Assembly (NCBI GenBank): GCA_030386875.1
Contig: CM059576.1
Coordinates: forward strand, 18,418,058-18,482,057
Length of the DNA: 64,000 nucleotides
Source of the DNA: Morinoia aosen
Lineage: Eukaryota; Arthropoda; Malacostraca; Amphipoda; Talitridae
Direction of reading: 5' to 3'
Of this stretch, positions 33,682-44,721 are shown piece by piece (position 1 is the first letter of the stretch; every line of letters begins with the position of its first letter). The position numbers and the translations under genes are program-made. Below the pieces are notes generated by a model. It made no database searches. It was given only the letters and a program-made list of their open reading frames with translations, and was not told the DNA's origin.

Positions 33682-35947
33682 TGTCACGTCGTACAAGACG
33701 TGAGGAAATTTGAAGAATTTTGATAAATTTGTTGCGGCAACATTCTGCGGATCCGCGCTTCGTCCGCAAGAATGACGCCAACGTTTTATTTGTTTGAAGT
33801 GCGTGGGAGGAACAGGTTCCCGGATAATTTTAAGTTCTGCGTTGTTTAGGAAGTGAACTTGAGTGAGATACTCATTCAATTTACGTGTTACCTCGCTAGC
33901 TATATTTTTCGGGTGTTTTCACACGGTGTAGCCAGTAAGCTGCAGTGTAATGCTGGGAATTAGTCAGGTTCTGGTTTAACGGTATTTTAGCTGAACACTG
34001 TGATTTTACTAATGAACTTTCTTATCTCTGTTTCATTGCTCTAAGTGATTCGTGTTAATGTCCAAACCTTTTGCTCAACAACATTTACATAATAGCCAAG
34101 CCATGTAAGCTATGTTGTCATATATAATATTGTAAACAGTGTCATGGGCAGTAAATGCAACATGGAGAGACTGAAATTTCAATGCCTCTTAGTCTACACA
34201 GAGGATTACTTGAAGTTTATTGCATTTCATAGATTAACGCATGATAGCAAATTTTATATTTATTTGATAATACAAACCAACCACTGCTTCACGATTGAAA
34301 GATTTGTGTACTGAAAATAAAAGCTATGGTGATTCTTCCATGGATTAGACATCAGTTGTTAATATTGAAAAATTCATGGCACGTCGTGCCAGACTTGTAC
34401 CAACTTGGGAACACGATTTTCTTGTCTTTGTATTATCTCTTGTCTTTTTATTATTTATAACATTCATTAATACAAAGATGTGAACCAAGCAAATTAAATT
34501 TAGTCGATTGGCTTCTTACCTATGAGCTGTGCTGGGCAAGTTGCGCCCGTCAGCAAGGTGGAAGCCTAAAGTTACGGCATTCAGTAGACTGAGAATAGGC
34601 GCAGAAACTTGAGACCACTAGCTCATATGATTTGTGTTTTCAAAGCGACGTCGACAAACGTGCACTTGCCTCTCTCATTTTGTTTATAATAGAATTTATT
34701 GATAATGGTGATTTGATGACCTGAATGACTTGCCCCTGCTTTAGAGACCTAATTTGCTGTCTCTTTTCCACAGATAGGGTAAAGAAAGCCAGAGTAGGCA
34801 CTTATTTTGCAGACTAAAATAAGCTGTCACAGGTCTAAACTGAGGGACCTTTCCTCATCGTCTGTAAGTATTTTAGAGTATCCTCTTTCAACTTGTGATG
34901 TTACCTAACTCGTCATACCTTTATAGTGTGAAGCGTTCATGTGAAAACTATAAACTTGTTGTGCGATCGTCCACCTTTGTTCAAATAGAGTGCTTATTGA
35001 CTAATGACCGCTGTGTTAGGATTGTTGGATACGAATGTACATTCATGTGTGTAACTTTGTGCTTCCTTAAAAGGACACTTTGAACATTGGCCGAAACAAG
35101 CGATTCATGTATTATTGCCTGGCGTCAGGGATTACGAAGTTCATGCCATGTACATATAAACTATCAAAAGCGTTCTCACCTCACAATGGAAATGCATCGT
35201 CCATGAAATTGCGCTGTCTCTTATAGCTGTCATTACACGTATTATCGAATGTAGATCGGGCAGGATTAGGAGTACATTGCCCTCAATCATTCCCTTCGAC
35301 TAGTGACACGAGTTTACAATATTCGTGTGTGTATATCATAAATGTGTTCTTTCTAAATGTGTTACTCGACTAGAGACTTATTTTTCTTCCCCGTCGATGC
35401 AACGGAAACCTTCCTTGTTTGTGAACTTACTTCCCAGCCTACTGTTCCTGTGCACCCTGTGCGTAGATTCCGCGTTCCCCCAACTACACGCTAGATGGTG
35501 CCTTCCTCTTTCCTCTCTTGGGACACCTTTGTCGCGGTCAGGGGAGGCTAACACTTTCTTATATGATAATACTAGTAATGGTAATGCGAATTGTTGTTGT
35601 GCTACGTCGCTAGCAGGGCGGTGAATTCTCTTTTTATGTGCTACTATTCTATGGCCTCTTATGTCCCACTCAGCTATTTCTCGTGTACCCTTGAGGTGTG
35701 AGTTACTTTCTTGTTGTGCGGTGCTGTATGCATCAGTTAATCATTCGACTATGATCTTGAATTAGGCTTCTCATGTCATGCAATTCGTGGTCCGACTCTG
35801 AATCATACCTTTCTGGGCAGATTCACGGAACCAGGGGATAAGAAATAAAAAACCTGAAGAGACCTCGTTTCCCTTTGGGCATCCTACCGAGTTCCGTTCA
35901 ATGGCGTGCCGAAGCGAAGATCAATTCCGCTAGCGCACGACGTTACA
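33682..35947 (+). repeat. 5' LTR of the BEL/Pao element
   Basis: Direct repeat of 39505-41770 with TG...CA ends. It is unusually long (2266 bp). A segment at about 35395-35560 is shared with the R-A dispersed repeat. No TGG primer-binding site directly follows the LTR (the next bases are GTGAATAGACG), so the priming mechanism is unclear. Confidence 0.9.
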
Positions 35948-36052
35948 GTGAATAGACGTCAGCGGAAGGTGCCCTCCCACGAAGAAGCCCTCCAAAGAGG
36001 AGGCCCACAGCAGATTCTCAGCCGCCCGCGGCGAATATCCGAGACCACAGAA

Positions 36053-39000
36053 ATGACCTCTCTCGGAAGAAAGAGCAAGCCTAGACTTCCACAGCTGGAA
36101 GAACAATTCCTTACGGAGCTAGCAGCCATGAACAGTCTCCTGAATGGTGCAGTACCACGAGATCTCAAGACGCCCAGCGAGGTGGATCAAGTCCACGCTG
36201 GAATCCGAGCAAAGGCTAAGACCGTCAAGCGAATCGGAGACCAGCTGGTCCTAGCTCTAGAGGGCTCGGGAGCCACAGCAGAAGCGACAGCAGTCCGGGA
36301 CTCGCTGACAATCGCCAGGGCCCGCAGGAAGAAGCTGATGGATTCAATGGATCGCAGAAGTGAGGAGCTCCTGGGGAGCTCGTCACGGAGTGTGAAAAAG
36401 GAACCCTCCCAGCGCAAGAACTCGAGGTCGAAGAGGACCTCGTCCAAGAACCAGCAGCAAGGCGCTGCCTATCAGAACAAGCCCCCAAAACCATCATTGG
36501 CCGAGAGCAGGAGCGGACACCGTTCCAACCGTCGGGGCAGAGACCAGGCCAGCCCCTGCCATCGTCGTCAGAGTCACCAAGGCTCGAGCTATTACAGCCA
36601 GAGCCAAGACAGTGAGAGTGATCGTAGCCAGAGCCTTCTCAGCGCCAGCCCTCGTCACAAGGACGGCGAATACGAGCGCCGCGAGCCCCCTGGCCAAGGC
36701 AATAAGCAGATGCTTATCGACATCACTGAAGAGCCATCGGTACTGTTGGCACAAATCACCATCGAGAGGTCGAAACTGAGGAACGGGAACCGAGCGGAGA
36801 ATGATCAGCCCTTCGGTGAAGAGAACACTGAGAGCAAAAACGCTCGGACAGGTGCCTGGGTCGACCAAGCTTTCCAACGCCACGTCGTGGAGCCCGCAAG
36901 GGGCGCGACGGCAGTCGCGAACGCTCTACCCGGTGACACCGCACTCGCACCCCTGGTGAATCCCTCCGCACCAGCATTCCAGCCTAGCGCTTCCACCAGC
37001 TCGCCTGCCATAGTATTCGAAGCAAGGCCACCAGTGATCGACGGAGCTATGAGGCTCTCGATGATCGAAGACCTAAAGAAAGGGCCTAGCAAACCTTATG
37101 CGGGAGAGGCCCATCTGTTCCACAGATGGTTCGACGCCCTCAAGAGGAGGATGGAAAGACTCGCCGTGGAGCCCATCGACGCCATTGAGATCCTCACAAA
37201 CCACACCTGCGGAGAGCCGAGGAGCCTGATCAACGATATACTGGCCGCAACGTACCTAGACACAGCGGCCCTGCTCACCCACATCGTCGAACAATTGAAG
37301 ACTCGCTTCGGCTCTGACGACCGGGTAGCCGACACTCTGCTCGAACGCCTCGCGCAAGCCTCGGACATCAAGGGATCTAAAGGCGACCGCACGGTCGGCC
37401 TCAAGCTGCGGAAGTTCAGCGACGCCTGTCTAGCGATTCATCACACCATGCAACACAATCACGGCCTCTCCTTCCTGAACACCGACGTAGGGCTATCCCC
37501 CATTGTAGAGAGACTGCCCTTCTTCGTTTTAGATGCCTGGAGAAACGAAAGAAGCAGGCACAGAAGATTAACTGGATCGTTACCTGATTTCGCGAAGTTC
37601 TGCGATTTCATCAAAACGCTGTCAGATACCCAATGCGACAGTTTCGGGGCATCGAACCTCAGCTGGATGAGTGCTCGACGCGAGACCGCGGCCCCCGCTC
37701 GCCCCAATCTAAGAGCCCCGCGAGTCCTCTACACGTCCTCGGAGAATCAAACCGGCAGCTGCGTCCTACACCAGAGTGCACAACATGCGACGAACTCGTG
37801 CCAAGCAGTAAGAAAGATGGAACCTCAGAAGAAGAAGGACTTCATACGTGAGCACAAGCTGTGCTACCGCTGCCTGGGCACTCATTGGGCAAAGCATTGC
37901 AAAGAGATCGTGAAGTGCGACGATTGCGGAGCCGAGAATCACACCACAACCGCTCACATCAACTGGCGAGCAGCGGGAAATTCGAGTGAAACCACTCGTC
38001 GGGAGAGACCCAGTCGAGAACCGAGCGACGACAGAGCTCAGAGCGAACTCGGGGAGAGATTGAGAGCCGTGGCCCTGGCCTCTCGCGTACCCGCAGCCGA
38101 GAAGGGTGCATGCAGCAAAGTTGTCCTGGCAGACGTTATCGACGAGAACACGGGTCGGTCGTGCCGCGCCTACGTAATCTTAGATGAGCAAAGTACCACG
38201 TCCTTCTGCTCTCCTAAGCTGTTGAACGCCCTCCGCGTGACAACCCCCAAGTCTCACTACGAGCTGGAAACGCTGACCGATCAATCCGCCGCTCGATACG
38301 GCAGACGCGTGTCAGGGCTGAAAATAAAGGAAGTGTCCGAAGACCAAGCATTCGAGCTCCCACCGATGTTGGAATGCAACTCCATCCCCGATAGAAAGAA
38401 AGCAGTTGCGACCTACGAACGCGTCGCAAGAACCCCGGAGATATCGCACTTCGCTCACCATTTCTTGCCCTTGGACAAACACGCAGAAGTCGCGGTGCTC
38501 CTAGGGACGGACTGTGGAGACCTACTCTACAGCCACTCCGACAAACAACGTCGTAAGGCTCCGTTCGTCCACCACACCGCCTTGGGCTGGGCAGTGGTTG
38601 GCAAGGTGAACGACGACGTCTGCCCCGAAGGAGAGCACTCTTACACGGTCGCAAGAATCGTAGCCGAAGTCGCTCTCAAAACCTGTGGCCCGGAGGCGTG
38701 CCTTGAACTGTTTTCAGGAAAAGACGCTATTACCCAGCAGCACAGCGACGAGACCTCTCAACCGCGGCCCCCCGACGACCGCGGAGACCCTGAAAAGACG
38801 AAAAACACAAGGATGGAGGACGAGAATCAGGCGGGAGCCCCGCCAGCGACGAGATTTATCAACCAGTCAGCAACAAACGATGAAATGGACGCACAGTGCG
38901 ATCCAGACAGCGCACCACCGAAGTCCAAGAAGAAACGGAAACGGGAGCTTCCGCACCCTGGTGATCCGAAGAGAAAGCACGACGCGCACCATGCTGAGCG

Positions 39001-39412
39001 CACCTCTGTTGATAAGAGAGCTCGACGGAACGGGCCAAGCAAAGGAGAAGGCTGCCCCGTAGCCCCCGACCCTCCAGGAGACGCCAAGCACCCACCTCCA
39101 TTCTCCCTTAACCAGCCTCTCAGTACCGCCTATGCGACAAGCCGCCGTCGGAATCCGAAGCATCGGGACGAGCACGACGCACTCGCCGACGCACGAGGAA
39201 TGCCGGGCAACGTTGAGAAAGACCAGGAGACGACACCGGGACCCTCCCAGAGGTCCACCACCCGCCGGCGACGGAAAGTTCGACGTTGGTCGGGGAAGCA
39301 GAGAAGACTCCTCTACGAGCCACGCCCGCGCGGCAGGTGGAAGGCCACCCACCCGTCGCTGAAGACAACACCGATGCGTCCCGCGGGCGAGACGGCTGCG
39401 ATGAGCCCGTAG
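36053..39412 (+). CDS. Gag-protease polyprotein of the BEL/Pao element, without pol
   Basis: An intact 1119-residue frame. I chose the first in-frame ATG (36053); the frame is open from 35906 inside the LTR but without an ATG. The N-terminal ~300 residues are charged and Ser/Arg-rich. Residues ~349-526 form a conserved Gag region of the DUF1759 type (P-Y-x-G-E-x-x-x-F-x-x-W-F start). Two zinc knuckles follow, CYRCLGTHWAKHC from Cys604 and CDDCGAENHTTTAH from Cys622, as in BEL/Pao Gag proteins that bind RNA. A retropepsin-like domain (DUF1758 type) comes next: LDEQSTTSF with Asp711, LLGTD near residue 816, and a LGWAVVG stretch. The active-site triplet is D-E-Q where many relatives have D-[ST]-G, so activity is doubtful. 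The last ~240 residues are Lys/Arg/Pro-rich, with KKKRKR and TTRRRRKVRR (nuclear-localisation-like), and occupy the place of pol. Expression would come from the 5' LTR. Confidence 0.85.
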   Translation: MTSLGRKSKPRLPQLEEQFLTELAAMNSLLNGAVPRDLKTPSEVDQVHAGIRAKAKTVKRIGDQLVLALEGSGATAEATAVRDSLTIARARRKKLMDSMDRRSEELLGSSSRSVKKEPSQRKNSRSKRTSSKNQQQGAAYQNKPPKPSLAESRSGHRSNRRGRDQASPCHRRQSHQGSSYYSQSQDSESDRSQSLLSASPRHKDGEYERREPPGQGNKQMLIDITEEPSVLLAQITIERSKLRNGNRAENDQPFGEENTESKNARTGAWVDQAFQRHVVEPARGATAVANALPGDTALAPLVNPSAPAFQPSASTSSPAIVFEARPPVIDGAMRLSMIEDLKKGPSKPYAGEAHLFHRWFDALKRRMERLAVEPIDAIEILTNHTCGEPRSLINDILAATYLDTAALLTHIVEQLKTRFGSDDRVADTLLERLAQASDIKGSKGDRTVGLKLRKFSDACLAIHHTMQHNHGLSFLNTDVGLSPIVERLPFFVLDAWRNERSRHRRLTGSLPDFAKFCDFIKTLSDTQCDSFGASNLSWMSARRETAAPARPNLRAPRVLYTSSENQTGSCVLHQSAQHATNSCQAVRKMEPQKKKDFIREHKLCYRCLGTHWAKHCKEIVKCDDCGAENHTTTAHINWRAAGNSSETTRRERPSREPSDDRAQSELGERLRAVALASRVPAAEKGACSKVVLADVIDENTGRSCRAYVILDEQSTTSFCSPKLLNALRVTTPKSHYELETLTDQSAARYGRRVSGLKIKEVSEDQAFELPPMLECNSIPDRKKAVATYERVARTPEISHFAHHFLPLDKHAEVAVLLGTDCGDLLYSHSDKQRRKAPFVHHTALGWAVVGKVNDDVCPEGEHSYTVARIVAEVALKTCGPEACLELFSGKDAITQQHSDETSQPRPPDDRGDPEKTKNTRMEDENQAGAPPATRFINQSATNDEMDAQCDPDSAPPKSKKKRKRELPHPGDPKRKHDAHHAERTSVDKRARRNGPSKGEGCPVAPDPPGDAKHPPPFSLNQPLSTAYATSRRRNPKHRDEHDALADARGMPGNVEKDQETTPGPSQRSTTRRRRKVRRWSGKQRRLLYEPRPRGRWKATHPSLKTTPMRPAGETAAMSP

Positions 39413-39493
39413 AGTGTGGCGCTCCGCCACTGAACCAGCCCTTAACCAGCGCTCCCCCCCCCTTGAAATCAGTTATTGGTGGCCAGAGCCACC

Positions 39494-39504
39494 AAGGGGG
39501 GGAG
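39494..39504 (+). promoter_or_regulatory. Polypurine tract before the 3' LTR
   Basis: AAGGGGGGGAG directly abuts the TGTCACG start of the 3' LTR, the expected position for plus-strand priming. It is preceded by a short palindrome around GGTGGCCAGAGCCACC. Confidence 0.8.
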
Positions 39505-41770
39505 TGTCACGTCGTACAAGACGTGAGGAAATTTGAAGAATTTTGATAAATTTGTTGCGGCAACATTCTGCGGATCCGCGCTTCGTCCGCAAGAATGACG
39601 CCAACGTTTTATTTGTTTGAAGTGCGTGGGAGGAACAGGTTCCCGGATAATTTTAAGTTCTGCGTTGTTTAGGAAGTGAACTTGAGTGAGAAACTCATTC
39701 AATTTACGTGTTACCTCGCTAGCTATATTTTTCGGGTGTTTTCACACGGTGTAGCCAGTAAGCTGCAGTGTAATGCTGGGAATTAGTCAGGTTCTGGTTT
39801 AACGGTATTTTAGCTGAACACTGTGATTTTACTAATGAACTTTCCTATCTCTGTTTCATTGCTCTAAGTGATTCGTGTTAATGTCCAAACCTTTTGCTCA
39901 ACAACATTTACATAATAGCCAAGCCATGTAAGCTATGTTGTCATATATAATATTGTAAACAGTGTCATGGGCAGTAAATGCAACATGGAGAGACTGAAAT
40001 TTCAATGCCTCTTAGTCTACACAGAGGATTACTTGAAGTTTATTGCATTTCATAGATTAACACAAGATAGCAAATTTTATATTTATTTGATAATACAAAC
40101 CAACCACTGCTTCACTATTGAAAGATTTGTGTACTGAAAATAAAAGCTATGGTGATTCTTCCATGGATTAGACATCAGTTGTTAATATTGAAAAATTCAT
40201 GGCACGTCGTGCCAGACTTGTACCAACTTGGGAACACGATTTTCTTGTCTTTGTATTATCTCTTGTCTTTTTATTATTTATAACATTCATTAATAGAAAG
40301 ATGTGAACCAAGCAAATTAAATTTAGTCGATTGGCTTCTTACCTATGAGCTGTGCTGGGCAAGTTGCGCCCGTCAGCAAGGTGGAAGCCTAAAGTTACGG
40401 CATTCAGTAGACTGAGAATAGGCGCAGAAACTTGAGACCACTAGCTCATATGATTTGTGTTTTCAAAGCGACGTCGACAAACGTGCACTTGCCTCTCTCA
40501 TTTTGTTTATAATAGAATTTATTGATAATGGTGATTTGATGACCTGAATGACTTGCCCCTGCTTTAGAGACCTAATTTGCTGTCTCTTTTCCACAGATAG
40601 GGTAAAGAAAGCCAGAGTAGGCACTTATTTTGCAGACTAAAATAAGCTGTCACAGGTCTAAACTGAGGGACCTTTCCTCATCGTCTGTAAGTATTTTAGA
40701 GTATCCTCTTTCAACTTGTGATGTTACCTAACTCGTCATACCTTTATAGTGTGAAGCGTTCATGTGAAAACTATAAACTTGTTGTGCGATCGTCCACCTT
40801 TGTTCAAATAAAGTGCTTATTGACTAATGACCGCTGTGTTAGGATTGTTGGATACGGATGTACATTCATGTGTGTAACTTTGTGCTTCCTTAAAAGGACA
40901 CTTTGAACATTGGCCGAAACAAGCGATTCATGTATTATTGCCTGGCGTCAGGGATTACGAAGTTCATGCCATGTACATATAAACTATCAAAAGCGTTCTC
41001 ACCTCACAATGGAAATGCATCGTCCATGAAATTGCGCTGTCTCTTATAGCTGTCATTACACGTATTATCGAATGTAGATCGGGCAGGATTAGGAGTACAT
41101 TGCCCTCAATCATTCCCTTCGACTAGTGACACGAGTTTACAATATTCGTGTGTGTATATCATAAATGTGTTCTTTCTAAATGTGTTACTCGACTAGAGAC
41201 TTATTTTTCTTCCCCGTCGATGCAACGGAAACCTTCCTTGTTTGTGAACTTACTTCCCAGCCTACTGTTCCTGTGCACCCTGTGCGTAGATTCCGCGTTC
41301 CCCCAACTACACGCTAGATGGTGCCTTCCTCTTTCCTCTCTTGGGACACCTTTGTCGCGGTCAGGGGAGGCTAAAACTTTCTTATATGATAATACTAGTA
41401 ATGGTAATGCGAATTGTTGTTGTGCTACGTCGTTAGCAGGGCGGTGAATTCTCTTTTTATGTGCTACTATTCTGTGGCCTCTTATGTCCCACTCAGCTAT
41501 TTCTCGTGTACCCTTGAGGTGTGAGTTACTTTCTTGTTGTGCGGTGCTATATGCATCAGTTAATCATTCGACTATGATCTTGAATTAGGCTTCTCATGTC
41601 ATGCAATTCGTGGTCCGACTCTGAATCATACCTTTCTGGGCAGATTCACGGAACCAGGGGATAAGAAATAAAAAACCTGAAGAGACCTCGTTTCCCTTTG
41701 GGCATCCTACCGAGTTCCGTTCAATGGCGTGCCGAAGCGAAGATCAATTCCGCTAGCGCACGACGTTACA
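39505..41770 (+). repeat. 3' LTR of the BEL/Pao element
   Basis: 2266 bp, the same length as the 5' LTR, with scattered substitutions (for example near 39690, 40063, 40853 and 41374) and no indel apparent. The small open frames inside are duplicated in both LTRs and are not genes. Flanked by AGTTT. Confidence 0.9.
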
Positions 41771-43470
41771 AGTTTACCGACTCGTAACTCTGGAACGGAT
41801 GCACCCATCGACTTCAAATTACTCTCAAATGAAAGAGTGAAACATTTCCAGTAGTACGGTGTCCTACACACGACCACGGCCTCAACGGTTTTCGAGAAAA
41901 TAGAGAAATTCTGCGTTGAGCCTATCCGACTCGCGCGCCCTCAAAAAACTTAAGTTTACCGACTCGTAACTTTCGAACGAATGCACCCATCGACTTCAAA
42001 TTACTCTCAAATGAAAGAGTGAAACATTTCCAGTAGTACGGTGTCCTACACACGACCACGGCCTCAACGGTTTTCGAGAAAATACAGAAATTCTGCGTTG
42101 AGCCTATCCGACTCGCGCGCCCTCAAAAAACTTAAGTTTACCGACTCGTAACTTTCGAACGGATGCACCCATCGACTTCAAATTACTCTCAAATGAAAGA
42201 GTGAAACATTTCCAGTAGTACGGTGTCTTACACACGACCACGGCCTCAACGGTTTTCGAGAAAATAGAGAAATTCTGCGTTGAGCCTATCCGACTCGCGC
42301 GCCCTCAAAAAACTTAAGTTTACCGACTCGTAACTTTCGAACGGATGCACCCATCGACTTCAAATTACTCTCAAATGAAAGAGTGAAACTTTTTCAGTAG
42401 TACGGTGTCCTACACACGACCACGGCTTCAACGGTTTTTGAGAAAATAGAGAAATTCTGCGTTGAGCCTATCCGACTCGCGCGTCCTCAAAAAACTTAAG
42501 TTTACCGACTCGTAACTTTCGAACGGATGCACCCATCGACTTCAAATTACTCTCAAATGAAAGAGTGAAATATTTCCAGTAGTACGGTGTCCTACACACG
42601 ACCACGGCCTCAACGGTTTTCGAGAAAATAGAGAAATTCTGCGTTGAGCCTATCCGACTCGCGCGCCCTCAAAAAACTTAAGTTTACCGACTCGTAACTT
42701 TCGAACGAATGCACCTATCAACTTCAAATTACTCTCAAATGAAAGAGTGAAACATTTCCAGTAGTACGGTGTTCTACACACGACCACGGCCCCAACGGTT
42801 TTCGAGAAAATAGAGAAATTCTTCGTTGAGCCTATCCGACTCGCGCGCCCTCAAAAAACTTAAGTTTACTGATTCGTAACTTTCGAACGGATGCACCCAT
42901 CGACTTCAAATTACTCTCAAATGAAAGAGTGAAACATTTCCAGTAGTACGGTGTCCTACACACGACCACGGCCTCAACGGTTTTCGAGAAAATAGAGAAA
43001 TTCTGCGTTGAGCCTATCCGACTCGCGCGCCCTCAAAAAACTTAAGTTTACCGACTCGTAACTTTCGAACGAATGCACCCATCGACTTCAAATTACTCTC
43101 AAATGAAAGAGTGAAACATTTCCAGTAGTACGGTGTCCTACACACGACCACGGCCTCAACGGTTTTTGAGAAAATAGAGAAATTTTGCGTTGAGCCTATC
43201 CGACTCGCGCGCCCTCAAAAAACTTAAGTTTACCGACTCGTAACTTTCGAACGAATGCACCCATCGACTTCAAATTACTCTCAAATGAAAGAGTGAAACA
43301 TTTCCAGTAGTACGGTGTCCTACACACGACCACGGCCTCAACGGTTTTCGAGAAAATAGAGAAATTCTGCGTTGAGCCCATCCGACTCGCGCGCCCTCAA
43401 AAAACTTAAGTTGACCACCTCGTAACTTTCGAACGGATGCACCCATCGACTTCAAATAACTCTCAAACGG
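41771..43470 (-). repeat. 182-bp satellite array, left foldback arm
   Basis: Units start at 41771, 41953, 42135, 42317, 42499, 42681, 42863, 43045 and 43227 with an exact 182-bp period, plus a 62-bp partial unit from 43409. Each begins AGTTTACCGACTCGTAAC and ends in TCGCGCGCCCTCAAAAAACT. Units differ by a few substitutions only. The orientation is opposite to 51299-52765. Short minus-strand frames here are by-products. Confidence 0.93.
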
Positions 43471-44412
43471 GCTAATATTAGTATCTGTAAGTCTCATTTT
43501 TTCTGTACTTGCAGTCATGTTAATTTCTGAATAAGTTTGATGCCTAATACTGTCAACTTGGCTCTGTCATTGGGGGAAGATATTGTGAAAATTACAACAT
43601 AATTAGGATGAATTCGACATGCACATGATCGTTTGAAGGTCTGGACTCTTTACACATAAACTGAATACATCCTTTACATTTATTTTAGCTCCTACCTTAC
43701 CTTCTCAGCTTTCTCGAGATAGCGTACAGCGAAGACGGCGACCACGACACATTTTTTCTTCTGTAGGTGAATCCTATATGCCAAGGCTTGAGTACCTCCA
43801 TTGGTCTCATTTAGTGCTCCCGTCTTCGAGGCTTTCTGATGTTTATGCCTTTCATTACAACCCCACTATAATGGAAAACTGCCAAAAATCAGTCTGCCGC
43901 TATAGTGAGGCTATAATTTGGGCTATAAAGAAGCCTTTATTCGAAGAATTTAAAACATTTCATCTTATCTAAAAATTTCAAACATTAGGTATATTCTTAG
44001 AATTTAAAACATAAGGAATTATCTCAGAAGTTACACCATTTCTAAATATTTAAAAAATATTTAAGTATTTAAAATTTTTTAAACATTTGCAAAATTATTC
44101 TACAGAAGTGTTTTATGGGCGTCTCTGAGCCGGAGTCTTCAATACCTACCACATGGAACCAATTTCAATCGATGAGGTATGAACGTCAAAGAAACAAATC
44201 AGTCTTGATATTATTCCTTTCTTAAATATTGTTCCTGTCCCTACTTTACAATTGAAACTGCAACACAGGAACGCTTTTTATGATTTGCAGCTTATTATTC
44301 CCCTATCTTACACGGGAAGTGTGACACAAAAGATATTGTGTTTATGAACGCATTACCAAATGTTTGCTATCGGTACGAACGTTCTACATGAGCCATTTGA
44401 TCAGGAGGCAAG
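43471..44412. other. No gene established
   Basis: A+T-rich sequence. The open frame at 43778-43972 has no recognised features. Confidence 0.35.
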
Positions 44413-44721
44413 CTAAATCTCTTCGATTTTGAAAAAAATTGTTTCAATAAGAAATTCTTTCTCCGTAGATTCATTTAATGCGTCTTCTTCTAAGTTTTCA
44501 TCTTCATATTTCACTTCGTAATTGGTCTCTGATCCTTTTTGAGAATCCGGCGATGGTTCATCTTTTTCCGATGATTCATCCTTTTCTCCATTTTTCGCGT
44601 CGTTTGCAAATCCTTTGGTGCGCGTTATCAGCGTTGTCTGGGCAAAAACGGTCATCAATTTAAATATTTGCGAACATGATTCTTCAATTACATTTGTCTT
44701 CTGTATTCGAAGTCCATTCAT
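44413..44721 (-). CDS. Hypothetical acidic protein, 102 residues
   Basis: An ATG-to-stop frame on the minus strand. Residues 1-45 are mixed; residues ~45-90 are strongly acidic with Lys and Ser (GEKDESSEKDEPSPDSQK, then EVKYEDENLEEDALNE), and the tail is hydrophobic-acidic. There is no signal peptide, membrane segment or domain I recognise. The biased composition looks more protein-like than its neighbours, so it may be a first exon or a fragment of a host or transposon-encoded protein. It lies in the central segment of the foldback composite. No promoter or splice evidence was found. Confidence 0.3.
   Translation of the reverse strand: MNGLRIQKTNVIEESCSQIFKLMTVFAQTTLITRTKGFANDAKNGEKDESSEKDEPSPDSQKGSETNYEVKYEDENLEEDALNESTEKEFLIETIFFKIEEI

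Larger units (their letters stand above)
33682..41770 (+). mobile_element. BEL/Pao-type LTR retrotransposon lacking pol
   Basis: The element is 8089 bp long with 2266-bp LTRs (TGTCACG...GTTACA), a 5-bp target duplication AGTTT at 33677-33681 and 41771-41775, and a G-rich polypurine tract before the 3' LTR. The interior holds one long gag-protease frame. No reverse transcriptase, RNase H or integrase motif is present, and the 3.56-kb interior is too short for a full BEL pol. It is therefore non-autonomous. The two LTRs differ at roughly a dozen positions by eye, so the insertion is young. The interior is far more G+C-rich than the LTRs. The element split the left arm of the foldback; the right arm preserves the empty-site sequence. 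Confidence 0.9.

Noticed and set aside
34895..35624. Frames of 62 and 99 residues inside the BEL 5' LTR, repeated in the 3' LTR
   Set aside because: They are present in both LTRs only because the LTR is duplicated; no domain is recognised.
36187..39430. Many minus-strand frames of 70-187 residues opposite the Gag gene
   Set aside because: Shadows of a G+C-rich coding sequence; they lack retroelement motifs.
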